Assembly: GCA_938038735.1 (NCBI GenBank)
Contig: CALHSW010000050.1
Location: forward strand, 1-64,000
Direction of reading: 5' to 3'
Source of the DNA: an uncultured Bacteroidia bacterium
GTDB taxonomy: Bacteria; Bacteroidota; Bacteroidia; Bacteroidales; CAJPTX01
DNA length: 64,000 bases
Shown here: in pieces, positions 43,349 to 52,369 of the stretch
Position numbering within the stretch: the first letter of the stretch is position 1
How the letters are laid out: each line of letters opens with the position of its first letter
Program-made: the position numbers and the translations under genes
Notes under the pieces: model-generated
Seen by the model: the letters and a program-made list of their open reading frames with translations, nothing else
The model's database searches: none
Told to the model about the DNA's origin: nothing

Positions 43349-43871
43349 GACTCTAGCGCAGTAGGTTTGTTTTACTGAGACTAGGAGGAAAAGCCGCTCT
43401 GTAACGGAGCTGTTGGGCTGGCAAATTGAGGTTCTGCGCATCGGGTTATCCCATTGATGTGACAATCCATTCTTTCTGAAAGGGCGTTCTACCGCGCTCT
43501 TAAATGGGGAAGTTTGATCTGGCATCATGGATAGGTGTTCTTCGTGTTACGGTAGAGTTAAGCTTTCACGAATTGAATAAAATAGATTTTTCTTTTCTAT
43601 TCCTCAACTAACGTTGCGTATTTTGAAATTTTACTAACTTGCCCCGTTTCTAGGGGAGGAATGGCGGGGTAATCCGAGTTATTTATTTGTGGTTGTCGTT
43701 TGCGGGGTGGCGTTGGAGCCTGTGCGTATGGCTTTTGAGAGGTTGAAAAAATGATTGGGGGATGAAGTTCAGACGAAGGGCAAGGGTGGATTTTGTCTAG
43801 GAGTGGCAGGGGCAAGGGTGAAAAAATGGTTAAGCGTTAATGTCATAAGGAGTACCTAAAACCGATAGGTT
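43349..43871. other. Intergenic region between che and glp operons
   Basis: About 520 bp with no convincing gene. A possible promoter for glpA is TTG (43614-43616), 18 bases, then TAACTTG (43635-43641), one T short of TAnnTTTG, about 230 bases before the glpA start. That would leave a long 5' leader. The stretch 43560-43630 is A/T-rich. A 72-codon minus-strand frame at 43310-43528 has no recognisable features. Confidence 0.45.
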
Positions 43872-45497
43872 GTGAAGGAAGAGTACGATGTAATAGTGGT
43901 TGGAGGGGGCGCAACGGGGCTGGGCGTGGCAAGGGATTGCTCGTTGCGCGGCATGCGGGTGGCGTTGGTGGAGAAGGGAGATTGGGCGAATGGGGCCTCT
44001 GGGAGGAATCATGGGCTGCTGCATAGCGGGGCGCGGTACGCAGTGACCGACAGGGAGTCGGCCGAGGAGTGCATAAGGGAGAATGCAGTGCTGCGCCGCG
44101 TTGCTCGGCACTGCGTAGACCCTACTGATGGCCTTTTTATAACGCTACCGGAGGATGATTTGGGCTATCAGGCTGATTTTATTGCTGCGTGTCGCGCTGC
44201 GGGGATCCCTGCGGAGCAGCTTGATCCACGCGAGGCGGAGCTGTTAGAGCCGGCCGTGCCGAGAGGTATAGCCGGTGCGGTGCGGGTTCCCGATGGGGCG
44301 ATTGACCCATTTAGACTAACGTTGGCCAACGCTGTGGATGCGGAGCGGCATGGGGCGGTGCTGTATCGTTACCACGAGGTGGTGCAGCTGTTGCAACATT
44401 CTGGGCGTATTGAGGGGGTAGAAATAGCCCCACGAGGCCCTGGGGAACGGAAGAGGCTCTATGCGCCGCTAACCATAAATGCGAGCGGGATCTGGGGCAG
44501 CATGCTGCTACAGAAGGTGGGCGTGGAGCTCTGTATGTTCGCAGCGAAGGGGGCATTGCTCGTTTTTGAACATAGGGTTAACCAGATGGTAATCAATCGT
44601 TGCCGTAAACCTGCCGATGCGGATATCCTTGTGCCAGGCGATACGGCCTGCATCTTGGGCACCACCTCAACACGAGTGCCGCTGGAGGCGGTTGATAATC
44701 CGCGTGTGACCGATGAAGAGGTGGATCTATTGCTCAAAGAGGGCGGGCAGATGGTGCCCAGCCTGCAAGAGGTGCGCATAATGCGTGCATATGCGGGCGT
44801 GAGGCCCCTGGTAGCGGCGGCGGGGGACAGCACTGGGCGGGCCTTAAGCCGAGGTATAGTGCTTATAGACCATGCGCAGCGCGATGGGTTGGAGGGGATG
44901 TGCACAATTACGGGGGGGAAATTGATTACCTATAGGCTTATGGCGGAGCAGGCGGCAGATTTAGCCTCAAAGAAGCTGGGGATAGGTGGTCCCTGCGAGA
45001 CTACAGTTCGTCCGTTGCCAGGCTCTGAGCGGGCGGAGCGGATGGCTGACGTGCGTACGGATGCGCAGCGACAATTCCATTTCTCAATGCGGCGTCGGCA
45101 GGTTCAAGATAGGCTCGGCACGCTTGCCGAGGGGGTACCCCTTGCAACGGCGGCCGATAGAGCCTTGGTATGCGAATGTGAAGAGGTAACGGCGGGCGAG
45201 GTGAAGAATGCTTTTAGAGGACTTCATACCCAGACCCTTGATGATTTGCGCCGCCGTACGCGGATGGGCATGGGGCCGTGCCAAGGCATGCTGTGTAGCT
45301 GCAGAGCTGCGGAGCTGGCGCGGCGGTATGCAGGGGGGGATAAGGGAAGCGTTGATGGTATGAAAAGGTGGTTAGAGGCGCGCTGGCGCGGGGTTCGCCC
45401 TGTGGCGTGGGGCGAGGGGCTGCGCGAGGCAGAGCTGGTACAGTGGCTTTATAGAGAGGTGATAGGTTTACAGGGAGCGGAAAGCGATGCGGTTTGA
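43872..45497 (+). CDS. glpA: Anaerobic glycerol-3-phosphate dehydrogenase subunit A
   Basis: Large FAD subunit of the membrane-associated GlpABC complex, which oxidises glycerol 3-phosphate to dihydroxyacetone phosphate and passes electrons to menaquinone. The 541 residues have the N-terminal FAD loop VVGGGATGLGVARDCSLRG, the GASGRNHGLLHSGARYA segment typical of G3P oxidases, and a C-terminal BFD-like [2Fe-2S] region (CECEEVT ... MGMGPCQGMLCSC). Start is GTG at 43872. It overlaps glpB by 11 bases, so the three subunits are translationally linked. Confidence 0.95.
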   Translation: MKEEYDVIVVGGGATGLGVARDCSLRGMRVALVEKGDWANGASGRNHGLLHSGARYAVTDRESAEECIRENAVLRRVARHCVDPTDGLFITLPEDDLGYQADFIAACRAAGIPAEQLDPREAELLEPAVPRGIAGAVRVPDGAIDPFRLTLANAVDAERHGAVLYRYHEVVQLLQHSGRIEGVEIAPRGPGERKRLYAPLTINASGIWGSMLLQKVGVELCMFAAKGALLVFEHRVNQMVINRCRKPADADILVPGDTACILGTTSTRVPLEAVDNPRVTDEEVDLLLKEGGQMVPSLQEVRIMRAYAGVRPLVAAAGDSTGRALSRGIVLIDHAQRDGLEGMCTITGGKLITYRLMAEQAADLASKKLGIGGPCETTVRPLPGSERAERMADVRTDAQRQFHFSMRRRQVQDRLGTLAEGVPLATAADRALVCECEEVTAGEVKNAFRGLHTQTLDDLRRRTRMGMGPCQGMLCSCRAAELARRYAGGDKGSVDGMKRWLEARWRGVRPVAWGEGLREAELVQWLYREVIGLQGAESDAV

Positions 45498-46746
45498 TAC
45501 GGTAATCATAGGGGGAGGGCTGGCAGGGCTTGTATGCGGGCTGCAGCTGCAACGGGCAGGGCAGCGCACCGCGGTAGTCTCGGCAGGGCAAAGCTCGTTG
45601 CATTTTATGTCGGGAGCGTTTGGACTTTTAGGAAGCGTGCAGGGCAGGGAGGTGCAAAACCCCGTGCAGGAGGTGGGGCATCTGCCGCAGGGGCATCCCT
45701 ACCGTTGTCTAGGAGGTGCGTTTGAACGGTACGCCGATGCGGCTAAGGGGGTGCTAGAGTCAATCGGATTGCGGCTGTATGGAGATTGCCGGGAGAATCA
45801 TTATCGGCTTTCCCCCATCGGGCGCATTATGCCATCGTGGCTCTCTATGGAGGAATTGCTGCCGATAGCCAAAGCGGAAGATGTCGTGAACCGGTGCGTG
45901 GGCGTAGTGACCTTTGCGGGGTTCCTTGATTTTCCTGCCGCGCTGCTTGGGGATTCGCTACGTAGGCAAGGGGCACAGGTGGAGGAACTGACGCTTGAAT
46001 TGCCTTCGCTCGAGGCGGCGCGGGAGAGTGCCACAGAATTCAGATCGGTGCATGTGGCGCGTGAATTCACCAAAGAGTCGACTATCAAAGAACTTATTGG
46101 GGCGTTGACCGATAGGTCAAGGGGCGTAGACTGGTTGCTTCTACCCGCGGTGTTCGGTATGGGGGCGGGGGGGGAGATGCTCCAGCGTTTGCGGGATTCG
46201 TTGCAGTGTGAGCTAGGGTGCGTGGCTACGCTGCCGCCGAGCGTGCTTGGGATGCGGGTAGATGCTGCGCTGAAAAGGGGATATACAGCCGCGGGTGGCC
46301 TTCTTGTTGAAAATAGTGTTGCGGAGAGGGCTGAGATGCGGGGAACGCGGGCGGAATGGCTTCAGACATCGAGCCTGGGGGAGGATCGTTTCTATGCGGA
46401 TGCGTTTGTGCATGCAGGGGGGAAGTTCCATAGCAAGGGTTTGCAGAGCGATAGGCAGGGGATACGTGAGGGATTGTTTGGTGGCGATGTGGCTTTTGAT
46501 GCTGCGCGAGAGGAGTGGCATTGCAGTGACTTTTTTGCGGATCATGCCTTTTTGCATTACGGCGTGCAGACCGATTCGGATTATCGAGCGTTGGTTAAGG
46601 GGCAGGTGATGCAGAATGTATACGTAATCGGGTCGCTCCTTGGAGGGTGCGACTCGTTGGCAGAGGGGAGCGGTGCGGGCGTGGCATTGCTTACGGCATT
46701 AAGGGTGGCGGATATCATAGCGAAAGGGCATGGGTATGGCGCATAG
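45487..46746 (+). CDS. glpB: Anaerobic glycerol-3-phosphate dehydrogenase subunit B
   Basis: A 419-residue flavoprotein subunit that works with GlpA. It opens with FDTVIIGGGLAGLVCGLQLQRAGQRTAVVSAGQSSLHFMSG, the characteristic GlpB start, and contains LPAVFGMG and a late GSLLGGCDSLAEGSGAGVALLTA flavin loop. Overlaps with glpA (11 bases) and glpC (17 bases) point to tight coupling. Confidence 0.94.
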   Translation: MRFDTVIIGGGLAGLVCGLQLQRAGQRTAVVSAGQSSLHFMSGAFGLLGSVQGREVQNPVQEVGHLPQGHPYRCLGGAFERYADAAKGVLESIGLRLYGDCRENHYRLSPIGRIMPSWLSMEELLPIAKAEDVVNRCVGVVTFAGFLDFPAALLGDSLRRQGAQVEELTLELPSLEAARESATEFRSVHVAREFTKESTIKELIGALTDRSRGVDWLLLPAVFGMGAGGEMLQRLRDSLQCELGCVATLPPSVLGMRVDAALKRGYTAAGGLLVENSVAERAEMRGTRAEWLQTSSLGEDRFYADAFVHAGGKFHSKGLQSDRQGIREGLFGGDVAFDAAREEWHCSDFFADHAFLHYGVQTDSDYRALVKGQVMQNVYVIGSLLGGCDSLAEGSGAGVALLTALRVADIIAKGHGYGA

Positions 46747-47980
46747 GCAGGGATTCCAAGAGGAGGCTTGTACCAAGTGTACAGTGTGTACGACTGTGTG
46801 TCCGGTGTCAATGGTTACCCCGCTGTATGCGGGACCTAAGCAGAGCGGTCCTGATCAGTCACGCTGGCGGCGTAAGGGGACCGAGTACTATGATGATTCG
46901 CTAAAGTTGTGTTTGAATTGTAAGCGTTGCGAAGTGGCGTGCCCTTCAGGGGTACGGATAGGCGATATTATTCAGAACGCACGATCGTGCGCGGGGAGTA
47001 AGAAGTTTTCGCTGCGTGGGGTAATGCTGGGTAATACTGACTTTATGGGGGCAATGGCTACCAGAGTTGCACCGTTGGCCAATGCCACGCTACGGTTGCG
47101 CCCTGTGCGTTGGTTCTTGGACAGTGTTCTAGGGGTGGATAAAAAGCGAGAATTCCCTCAGTATGCATCAAGGACATTCGTACGTTGGTTTAACCGTGAG
47201 GCGAGAGGGAAACAGTCGAAGTATCCCAGCTTTGTGTCGTTTTTCCATGGGTGCTACGTGAATTGGAACTATCCCCAGCTAGGGAAAGATGTTGTGATGG
47301 TTCTCAATGCGTTGGGGTATGGGGTGCGCCTTCTTGAGGGGGAGCGATGCTGCGGTGTTGCCTTGCTCTCCAATGGGTTAACCAAGCAGGCGAGGCGGCA
47401 GGGGCAAGACAATTTAAAAAGCATTCGGAGCGCCCTGGGCGCGGGGTCGGAAAGAGTGGTAGGGACCTCGTCAACGTGCATATTTACGATACGTGACGAG
47501 TATCCCCACCTGCTAGAGTTGGAGAATGCGGATGTGCGTGAAGGAGTGGATTTGATTACGCGCTTTGTGATGCAACTCGTCAATAGTGGGTCAAAGCGAT
47601 TGATTTTCAAAGAGCAATCGGAACGCATGCGGGTGGCCTACCATGCTCCGTGCCACTTGCTGCGGATGGGTTGGGAGAGCTACACGGTGTCGTTGCTTCG
47701 GATGATGCCGATAGAGCTGACGATACTGGATTCGAACTGTTGCGGCATCGCGGGGACGTACGGATTCAAGAAAGAGCTGTCGTCCATTTCGCAGCGGATT
47801 GGAGAGCCCCTGTTTAGGCAGATAAAGGGGCTGTCGCCGGATGTAGTGTCAACAGACTGTGAGACGTGTAAATGGCAGATAGAGATGTCGGTAGGGGTAA
47901 AGGTGGAGCATCCGATATCAATACTAGCACGCCTACTAGACTTGCCGGCGTGCGAACGTGCCAATGGGGCGAGTAAATAG
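46730..47980 (+). CDS. glpC: Anaerobic glycerol-3-phosphate dehydrogenase subunit C
   Basis: A 416-residue iron-sulfur subunit that anchors GlpAB and passes electrons to the quinone pool. Two ferredoxin-type clusters are visible near the N terminus (CTKCTVCTTVCPVSM and CLNCKRCEVACPSGV). Two CCG domains follow (FFHGCYVNWNYP ... CCGVALL and APCHLLRMG ... CCGIAGTYGFK). An in-frame ATG at 46736 is an equally possible start. Confidence 0.95.
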   Translation: MGMAHRQGFQEEACTKCTVCTTVCPVSMVTPLYAGPKQSGPDQSRWRRKGTEYYDDSLKLCLNCKRCEVACPSGVRIGDIIQNARSCAGSKKFSLRGVMLGNTDFMGAMATRVAPLANATLRLRPVRWFLDSVLGVDKKREFPQYASRTFVRWFNREARGKQSKYPSFVSFFHGCYVNWNYPQLGKDVVMVLNALGYGVRLLEGERCCGVALLSNGLTKQARRQGQDNLKSIRSALGAGSERVVGTSSTCIFTIRDEYPHLLELENADVREGVDLITRFVMQLVNSGSKRLIFKEQSERMRVAYHAPCHLLRMGWESYTVSLLRMMPIELTILDSNCCGIAGTYGFKKELSSISQRIGEPLFRQIKGLSPDVVSTDCETCKWQIEMSVGVKVEHPISILARLLDLPACERANGASK

Positions 47981-48000
47981 GTTATAAACTAATAAAAGCA

Positions 48001-49410
48001 ATGAGTATGGTTGGATTCTTGAAGCCGCCTTCGTTTAAGCCGGAGCGGCCGGCGGCGGAAGTGCCAGGAGCGTATCGTGCGCTGCGGTGGCAGGTGTTTA
48101 TCGGCATATTTGTGGGCTATGCCGGCTACTACATTGTGCGTAAGAACTTTTCAATGGCGATCCCCTCGCTGGGGGCGTTCGGATTTGAGAAGGGCGAGTT
48201 GAGCATTGCGCTAGCAATGAACGCTGTAGCCTACGCGCTATCGAAATTCTTAATGGGTAGCGTGTCGGATCGTAGCAACGCAAGGGTGTTTTTACCTCTG
48301 GGTTTGCTGTTGGCCTCGCTGACGATGGCTTTCATGGCCGTGCCGCTGCATCTATTCGGCGCGGAGCATAAGACGGCGGTTATTGCTTCGTTCTCGGTGT
48401 TAAACTTTTTAGTGGGGTGGTTTAATGGGATGGGGTGGCCCCCATGTGGACGGGTGATGACCCATTGGTTTTCACAAAATGAGCGAGGGACGATGATGTC
48501 CGTGTGGAACTGTGCGCATAACGTTGGGGGAGCTCTAGTAGGACCGCTTGCCGTGTATGGCGCGATGTGGTTTGGGAGTTGGTTTTACGGAGAACACACA
48601 GAGTACTACTTTCAAATAGGGACGTATGTACTTCCGGCAGCAGTGGGAATACTCATAGCAGTGCTAGCCTACGTGCTCATACGCGATACGCCGCAGTCGT
48701 GCGGGCTGCCATCGATCGAGAAGTACCGCAACGACTATCCTCGTAACTACAGCGAGGCGCACGAAAAGGTACTTTCAACACGAGAGATTTTCTTTAAGCA
48801 TGTATTAAACAACCGTATGCTGTGGTACATTGCCATGGCCAACGCTTTTGTCTACATGGTGCGCTACGGTTGTTTAGACTGGGCTCCTACCTACTTGAAG
48901 GAGTCGCAGGGGTATGACATTAAACAGGCTGGCTGGGCCTACTTCGCATACGAGATAGCGGCTATCCCCGGAACGCTGGTGTGCGGGATAATAAGCGACA
49001 AGGTATTTAAGGGCGCGCGCGCCATGACCACGATAATCTTTATGGCCCTTGTGGCGCTCTTTATCGTGCTGTACTGGCAGTTCTCTGACCACTACGCAAT
49101 CGTTACGCTATCGCTCATAGCGATTGGCTTTTTCATCTATGGCCCAGTGATGCTTATCGGGGTGCATGCGTTGGATCTTGCCCCCAAGAATGCGGCCGGC
49201 ACGGCGGCAGGGCTTACGGGTTTCTTTGGTTACTTTTTTGGTACGGCGATTCTTGCCAACGTGCTAATAGGCTACGTAGCTGAAAACGCGGGGTGGGACT
49301 GGACTTTTATACTCCTTCTGGGGGCATGCGCGCTGTCAATTGTCTTGATGGCGATGACGCATGGCCAGGAGCGGAAGGCGCATAGGGATGTGGCTAGTGG
49401 AAATAATTAA
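48001..49410 (+). CDS. glpT: Glycerol-3-phosphate transporter GlpT (MFS, OPA family)
   Basis: A 469-residue major facilitator with twelve hydrophobic segments. The OPA-family landmarks are present: YAGYYIVRKNFSMAIPSL in helix 1, LSKFLMGSVSDRSNAR, GWFNGMGWPPCGRVMTHWF, MSVWNCAHNVGGALVGPL and the late GPVMLIGVHALDLAPKNAAGTAAGLTGFFGY. It exchanges glycerol 3-phosphate for phosphate across the inner membrane and lies 20 bases after glpC, supplying substrate for GlpABC. Confidence 0.95.
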   Translation: MSMVGFLKPPSFKPERPAAEVPGAYRALRWQVFIGIFVGYAGYYIVRKNFSMAIPSLGAFGFEKGELSIALAMNAVAYALSKFLMGSVSDRSNARVFLPLGLLLASLTMAFMAVPLHLFGAEHKTAVIASFSVLNFLVGWFNGMGWPPCGRVMTHWFSQNERGTMMSVWNCAHNVGGALVGPLAVYGAMWFGSWFYGEHTEYYFQIGTYVLPAAVGILIAVLAYVLIRDTPQSCGLPSIEKYRNDYPRNYSEAHEKVLSTREIFFKHVLNNRMLWYIAMANAFVYMVRYGCLDWAPTYLKESQGYDIKQAGWAYFAYEIAAIPGTLVCGIISDKVFKGARAMTTIIFMALVALFIVLYWQFSDHYAIVTLSLIAIGFFIYGPVMLIGVHALDLAPKNAAGTAAGLTGFFGYFFGTAILANVLIGYVAENAGWDWTFILLLGACALSIVLMAMTHGQERKAHRDVASGNN

Positions 49411-49421
49411 ATTTTAATCGT

Positions 49422-50825
49422 ATGAGACGTGGAGTGTTGTCTGTTGCTCTTTTTGCGATGCTGTTCGCCATGGCATCGTGTAGGGACGAGGGGTATCAAG
49501 ACTATGCCGAACAGGCGAGACAGGTGAATGTATTAAAGCTTTCACCGGAGATGGAGAAGGTGCGTGATTACGTGCCTCCCTACGCAGTAATTGCGCATCG
49601 CGGGTCAACGTTCTGGGCTCCAGAAGAGACGGAGATTGCTTACCGCTGGGCGCGCAACATGGGGGCGGACTACCTTGAGGCGGACTTGCAGTGCACAAAG
49701 GATGGGGTGATACTTGCGAATCACGATGACAACCTATGTCGTACCTCCGACATAGAGAAGCGCTTCGGGGAGACAATTCCAGCAACGAGGTTAGACTTCT
49801 ACAAGGCACGTGGGCTCTCGGAGGAGGCGGCAAAGAAGCAGCTGGAAGAGGATAGAAAAACCTTTGAGCCGTACCGTACGAAGTCATATTTCTACGATGA
49901 GCTCGCACAGCTTGACGCTGGGACATGGTTTGTGGTCGCAAAAGGAGATTTCGAGAAAAAAGGATTTGACTTCTCAACCCAACACATATCAACGCTTGAG
50001 GATCTAATCCAAATCGCTCAGGGAAAGAAGTTGAAGCGCGATGGTAGCAAGATGCGTGCTTATACGATCGAGGGGAAGTGGGATGCGCAAAAGCCTATGG
50101 ATTGCTTGAAGTATAAGTTCGAGTATGAGGCGGATGACAAAGACGCGGGGCATCGCCCTGGGATATACATCGAGTTCAAGGAGTCGTGGCTTAATCCGAG
50201 CGACTTTGAGGAGCGGGTGTATAATGAGCTGAAACGCTTGGATTGGAATGTGATAGAGAAGCAGAGCGAACCGGGTGAGCCTTTCTACAAGGCAGGGAAA
50301 GTGAACGTGGGAAATACCAATGGAAGGGTCATCCTACAGACGTTTTCGCTGGAGAGCCTAAAGCGTACGTCTGAAAAGTTTGAGGGGAAAATCCCCATGT
50401 GCTTCCTCCTATGGGAAGGGAAGGGTGCAACCGATTTGAAGACGGTAACGCCCGAGGGGTATGCATCGTTTGTGAATTTGGGGATAGCGCACAAGGCGCA
50501 TATTATTGGCCCTTGCATTGCGGGCGCCCCGAATAACTACCCCGAGCTGAACGCACCCTGGATGGCACTAATCATTAAGCGTTCGCACATGCTCAACCAT
50601 CCGTATTCCTTCGATAGCTACGATCAGATGGCGAAGTATTTTGGAGGGTACAATTTCGGCAATAAAACGCAGTTTGATGACGTTATGCACGGGGTGTACG
50701 CTGATGGTGCGTTCACGAACAGAACGGAGATCTCGTTGCAGTATATGATTGATAACGGTCTTCGGGCCAAGGATGCTGCCCAGACTGTGCCAGACCCCAT
50801 GAAGGTGCTAAACGACTTGAAATAA
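49422..50825 (+). CDS. glpQ: Glycerophosphodiester phosphodiesterase lipoprotein (GlpQ-like)
   Basis: Hydrolyses glycerophosphodiesters (deacylated phospholipids) to glycerol 3-phosphate and an alcohol in the periplasm or at the surface. The 467 residues begin with a lipoprotein signal (LFAMLFAMASC, cysteine at about 19). The GDPD active site follows: AHRGSTFWAPEET, DYLEADLQCTKDGVILANHDDNLCRTSD and a late YIEFKESW. It is longer than classical GlpQ because of inserts between the motifs. It starts 11 bases after glpT, so scavenging, uptake and oxidation are encoded together. Confidence 0.92.
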   Translation: MRRGVLSVALFAMLFAMASCRDEGYQDYAEQARQVNVLKLSPEMEKVRDYVPPYAVIAHRGSTFWAPEETEIAYRWARNMGADYLEADLQCTKDGVILANHDDNLCRTSDIEKRFGETIPATRLDFYKARGLSEEAAKKQLEEDRKTFEPYRTKSYFYDELAQLDAGTWFVVAKGDFEKKGFDFSTQHISTLEDLIQIAQGKKLKRDGSKMRAYTIEGKWDAQKPMDCLKYKFEYEADDKDAGHRPGIYIEFKESWLNPSDFEERVYNELKRLDWNVIEKQSEPGEPFYKAGKVNVGNTNGRVILQTFSLESLKRTSEKFEGKIPMCFLLWEGKGATDLKTVTPEGYASFVNLGIAHKAHIIGPCIAGAPNNYPELNAPWMALIIKRSHMLNHPYSFDSYDQMAKYFGGYNFGNKTQFDDVMHGVYADGAFTNRTEISLQYMIDNGLRAKDAAQTVPDPMKVLNDLK

Positions 50826-50828
50826 AAC

Positions 50829-52211
50829 ATGAGACGAATAGTGAAGAGTACGGCAATGAGAAAGATACGATTGGGAAGCGTGGTGGTATCCATGGCTGCG
50901 TTATTCTTTTCGCAGGGAGCCTTTGCGCAAGAGGATACGGTGGGCGTTCTGCGGGTGTCAGTGCCTATCGCCGAGAAAAAACTCGTGGCATCGGTAGGTG
51001 CGAGGGCGATGCTTGACGCCGCGTACTACTACAACGCTGGCTACACGGCGCTTAAGCCGGGAGTCCGTATTGCGGATGCGCGCCTGCGTGCAACGTTAGG
51101 CTACGGCGGATGGTTATTCTACGCTGATTTTGATTTTTCAAAGGGGCACGTAACGCAGAAAAATCTGTTCATGCAGTACACCACGGCGGCGTGGGGAGCA
51201 ACCCATGCGATAAAGGCGGGCTACTACTGCAATCCGTACACTATGTCAGCCAACACGAGCTTGGGGAGTTACCATTTCCTTTCGCGCCCGGCGCCAGTGC
51301 TAGCACTGGGCCCAAAGCGTGAGCTTGGTGTGACGTACTGCTCATACAATGCGCATTTTTTTGCCAATCAGGGCGTTTTTGCCTCTACCCTCTACGATAG
51401 CAAGATGGTAGGATTTCAGAACGTTGCAGCGGGGGGGCGTTGGCTATACCGTGTAAACCTGGGCGATGGGAGCTGGCTGCACGCCGGTGTAGGCATGCGC
51501 TATGAGTGCTTCTTGAACGGCGAGGTGGCTGATGGACAGCGTAAATCCACGTTGACGATGCGCGGGAGCATTGAGTCGTTGGTTGATGATGGTAGTCAGT
51601 TCGTTAATGCCTCACTCCCGTGGGCGAAGCATTCGGTTGATGTCGGGGCGGACATCCTATACATGCGTCCAAACATCTTCCTTCGTGGGGAATATCTCTA
51701 CAAGTACGTAACGAAGAAGCGTGATGGGCAAAAGATGCTGGAGAGTCAGCTCGGGGGGCAGTATTCTTGGACCACGGTGGAGTCAATGGAGAAGGGGTTG
51801 CCCCTGCGCTCAAATGCGTTCCATGGGGGCTACGTAGAGGCGGGGTATAAAATTTTTGGTCCTGACTACAGCTATAGCCAATCTTCTGCTTTGCTGGGGG
51901 GACTACGCGGGAAATCGCTAGAGGTGGTGGCGCGCTACTCCTACGTGGGGCTAAATGACATCCAGCCTGGGGAAAATTTCCTGCTAGGGCGTGGGCAATA
52001 CTACCCAAAATCGGGGATAGCCGACTACCCGGCAGAATCTACCAGCGTGGGCGGCGGCAACCTGCATAGCATAACGGTGGGGCTTAACTACTCGTTCAAT
52101 AGCTACGTGCAGCTGATGGCTAGCTACACGTGCGGCCTGTTGAAGCGAGATTTGTTCCCGCAGGATAAGACCATCCATGGGTTTCAGCTGCGTGCGTTGA
52201 TGCAAATTTAA
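50829..52211 (+). CDS. Outer-membrane porin (OprO/OprP-like) of the glp operon
   Basis: A 460-residue outer-membrane beta-barrel. The signal peptide is clearest from the ATG at 50856 (KIRLGSVVVSMAALFFSQGAFA/Q); the first ATG at 50829 adds nine residues. The mature chain alternates hydrophobic and polar residues in short strands and ends in an aromatic-rich C terminus. DFDFSKGHVTQKNLFMQY and FLSRPAPVLALGPKRELGVTY resemble phosphate-selective porins. It starts 3 bases after glpQ and probably admits glycerol phosphates or glycerophosphodiesters; the specificity is inferred from the operon. Confidence 0.78.
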   Translation: MRRIVKSTAMRKIRLGSVVVSMAALFFSQGAFAQEDTVGVLRVSVPIAEKKLVASVGARAMLDAAYYYNAGYTALKPGVRIADARLRATLGYGGWLFYADFDFSKGHVTQKNLFMQYTTAAWGATHAIKAGYYCNPYTMSANTSLGSYHFLSRPAPVLALGPKRELGVTYCSYNAHFFANQGVFASTLYDSKMVGFQNVAAGGRWLYRVNLGDGSWLHAGVGMRYECFLNGEVADGQRKSTLTMRGSIESLVDDGSQFVNASLPWAKHSVDVGADILYMRPNIFLRGEYLYKYVTKKRDGQKMLESQLGGQYSWTTVESMEKGLPLRSNAFHGGYVEAGYKIFGPDYSYSQSSALLGGLRGKSLEVVARYSYVGLNDIQPGENFLLGRGQYYPKSGIADYPAESTSVGGGNLHSITVGLNYSFNSYVQLMASYTCGLLKRDLFPQDKTIHGFQLRALMQI

Positions 52212-52229
52212 CCTATTGACAGGTGAAGG

Positions 52230-52266
52230 GTGCCGGCTGCACGGATTGTGCGCCGGCACTTTTTTT
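52230..52266 (+). terminator. Rho-independent terminator after the glp operon
   Basis: GTGCCGGC (52230-52237) pairs with GCCGGCAC (52252-52259). The stem can extend inwards through TGCAC/GTGC with a bulge. Seven T residues follow (52260-52266). Confidence 0.85.
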
Positions 52267-52309
52267 ATGCCGTAATGCGAAGGGCATCAGGAAAGCAATA
52301 GTTTTTGCT

Positions 52310-52317
52310 TACCTTTG
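52310..52317 (+). promoter_or_regulatory. metK: -7 promoter element for metK
   Basis: TACCTTTG lies 53 bases before the metK ATG. A TTTTTG at 52302-52307 is too close to be the -33 element. An AAAAGGAG ribosome-binding site sits just before the start codon. Confidence 0.55.
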
Positions 52318-52331
52318 CAAAGCTATAAATA

Positions 52332-52350
52332 GGACATTTTAGAAATGTCC
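52332..52350 (+). promoter_or_regulatory. Leader hairpin of metK
   Basis: GGACATTT (52332-52339) pairs perfectly with AAATGTCC (52343-52350) around a 3-base loop, just downstream of the predicted transcription start. It is too small for any known SAM riboswitch. It may protect the 5' end or serve as a protein site. Confidence 0.3.
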
Positions 52351-52369
52351 ATGTAAAAGGAGAATTGCG

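Noticed and set aside
43310..43528. 72-codon minus-strand frame between the che and glp operons
   Set aside because: No recognisable motif, it overlaps the che terminator, and no promoter or RBS was seen. It cannot be excluded as a small gene but is unsupported.
52212..52369. SAM riboswitch before metK
   Set aside because: Only about 50 bases separate the promoter element from the start codon, and they contain a single small hairpin. This does not fit any SAM riboswitch fold I know.
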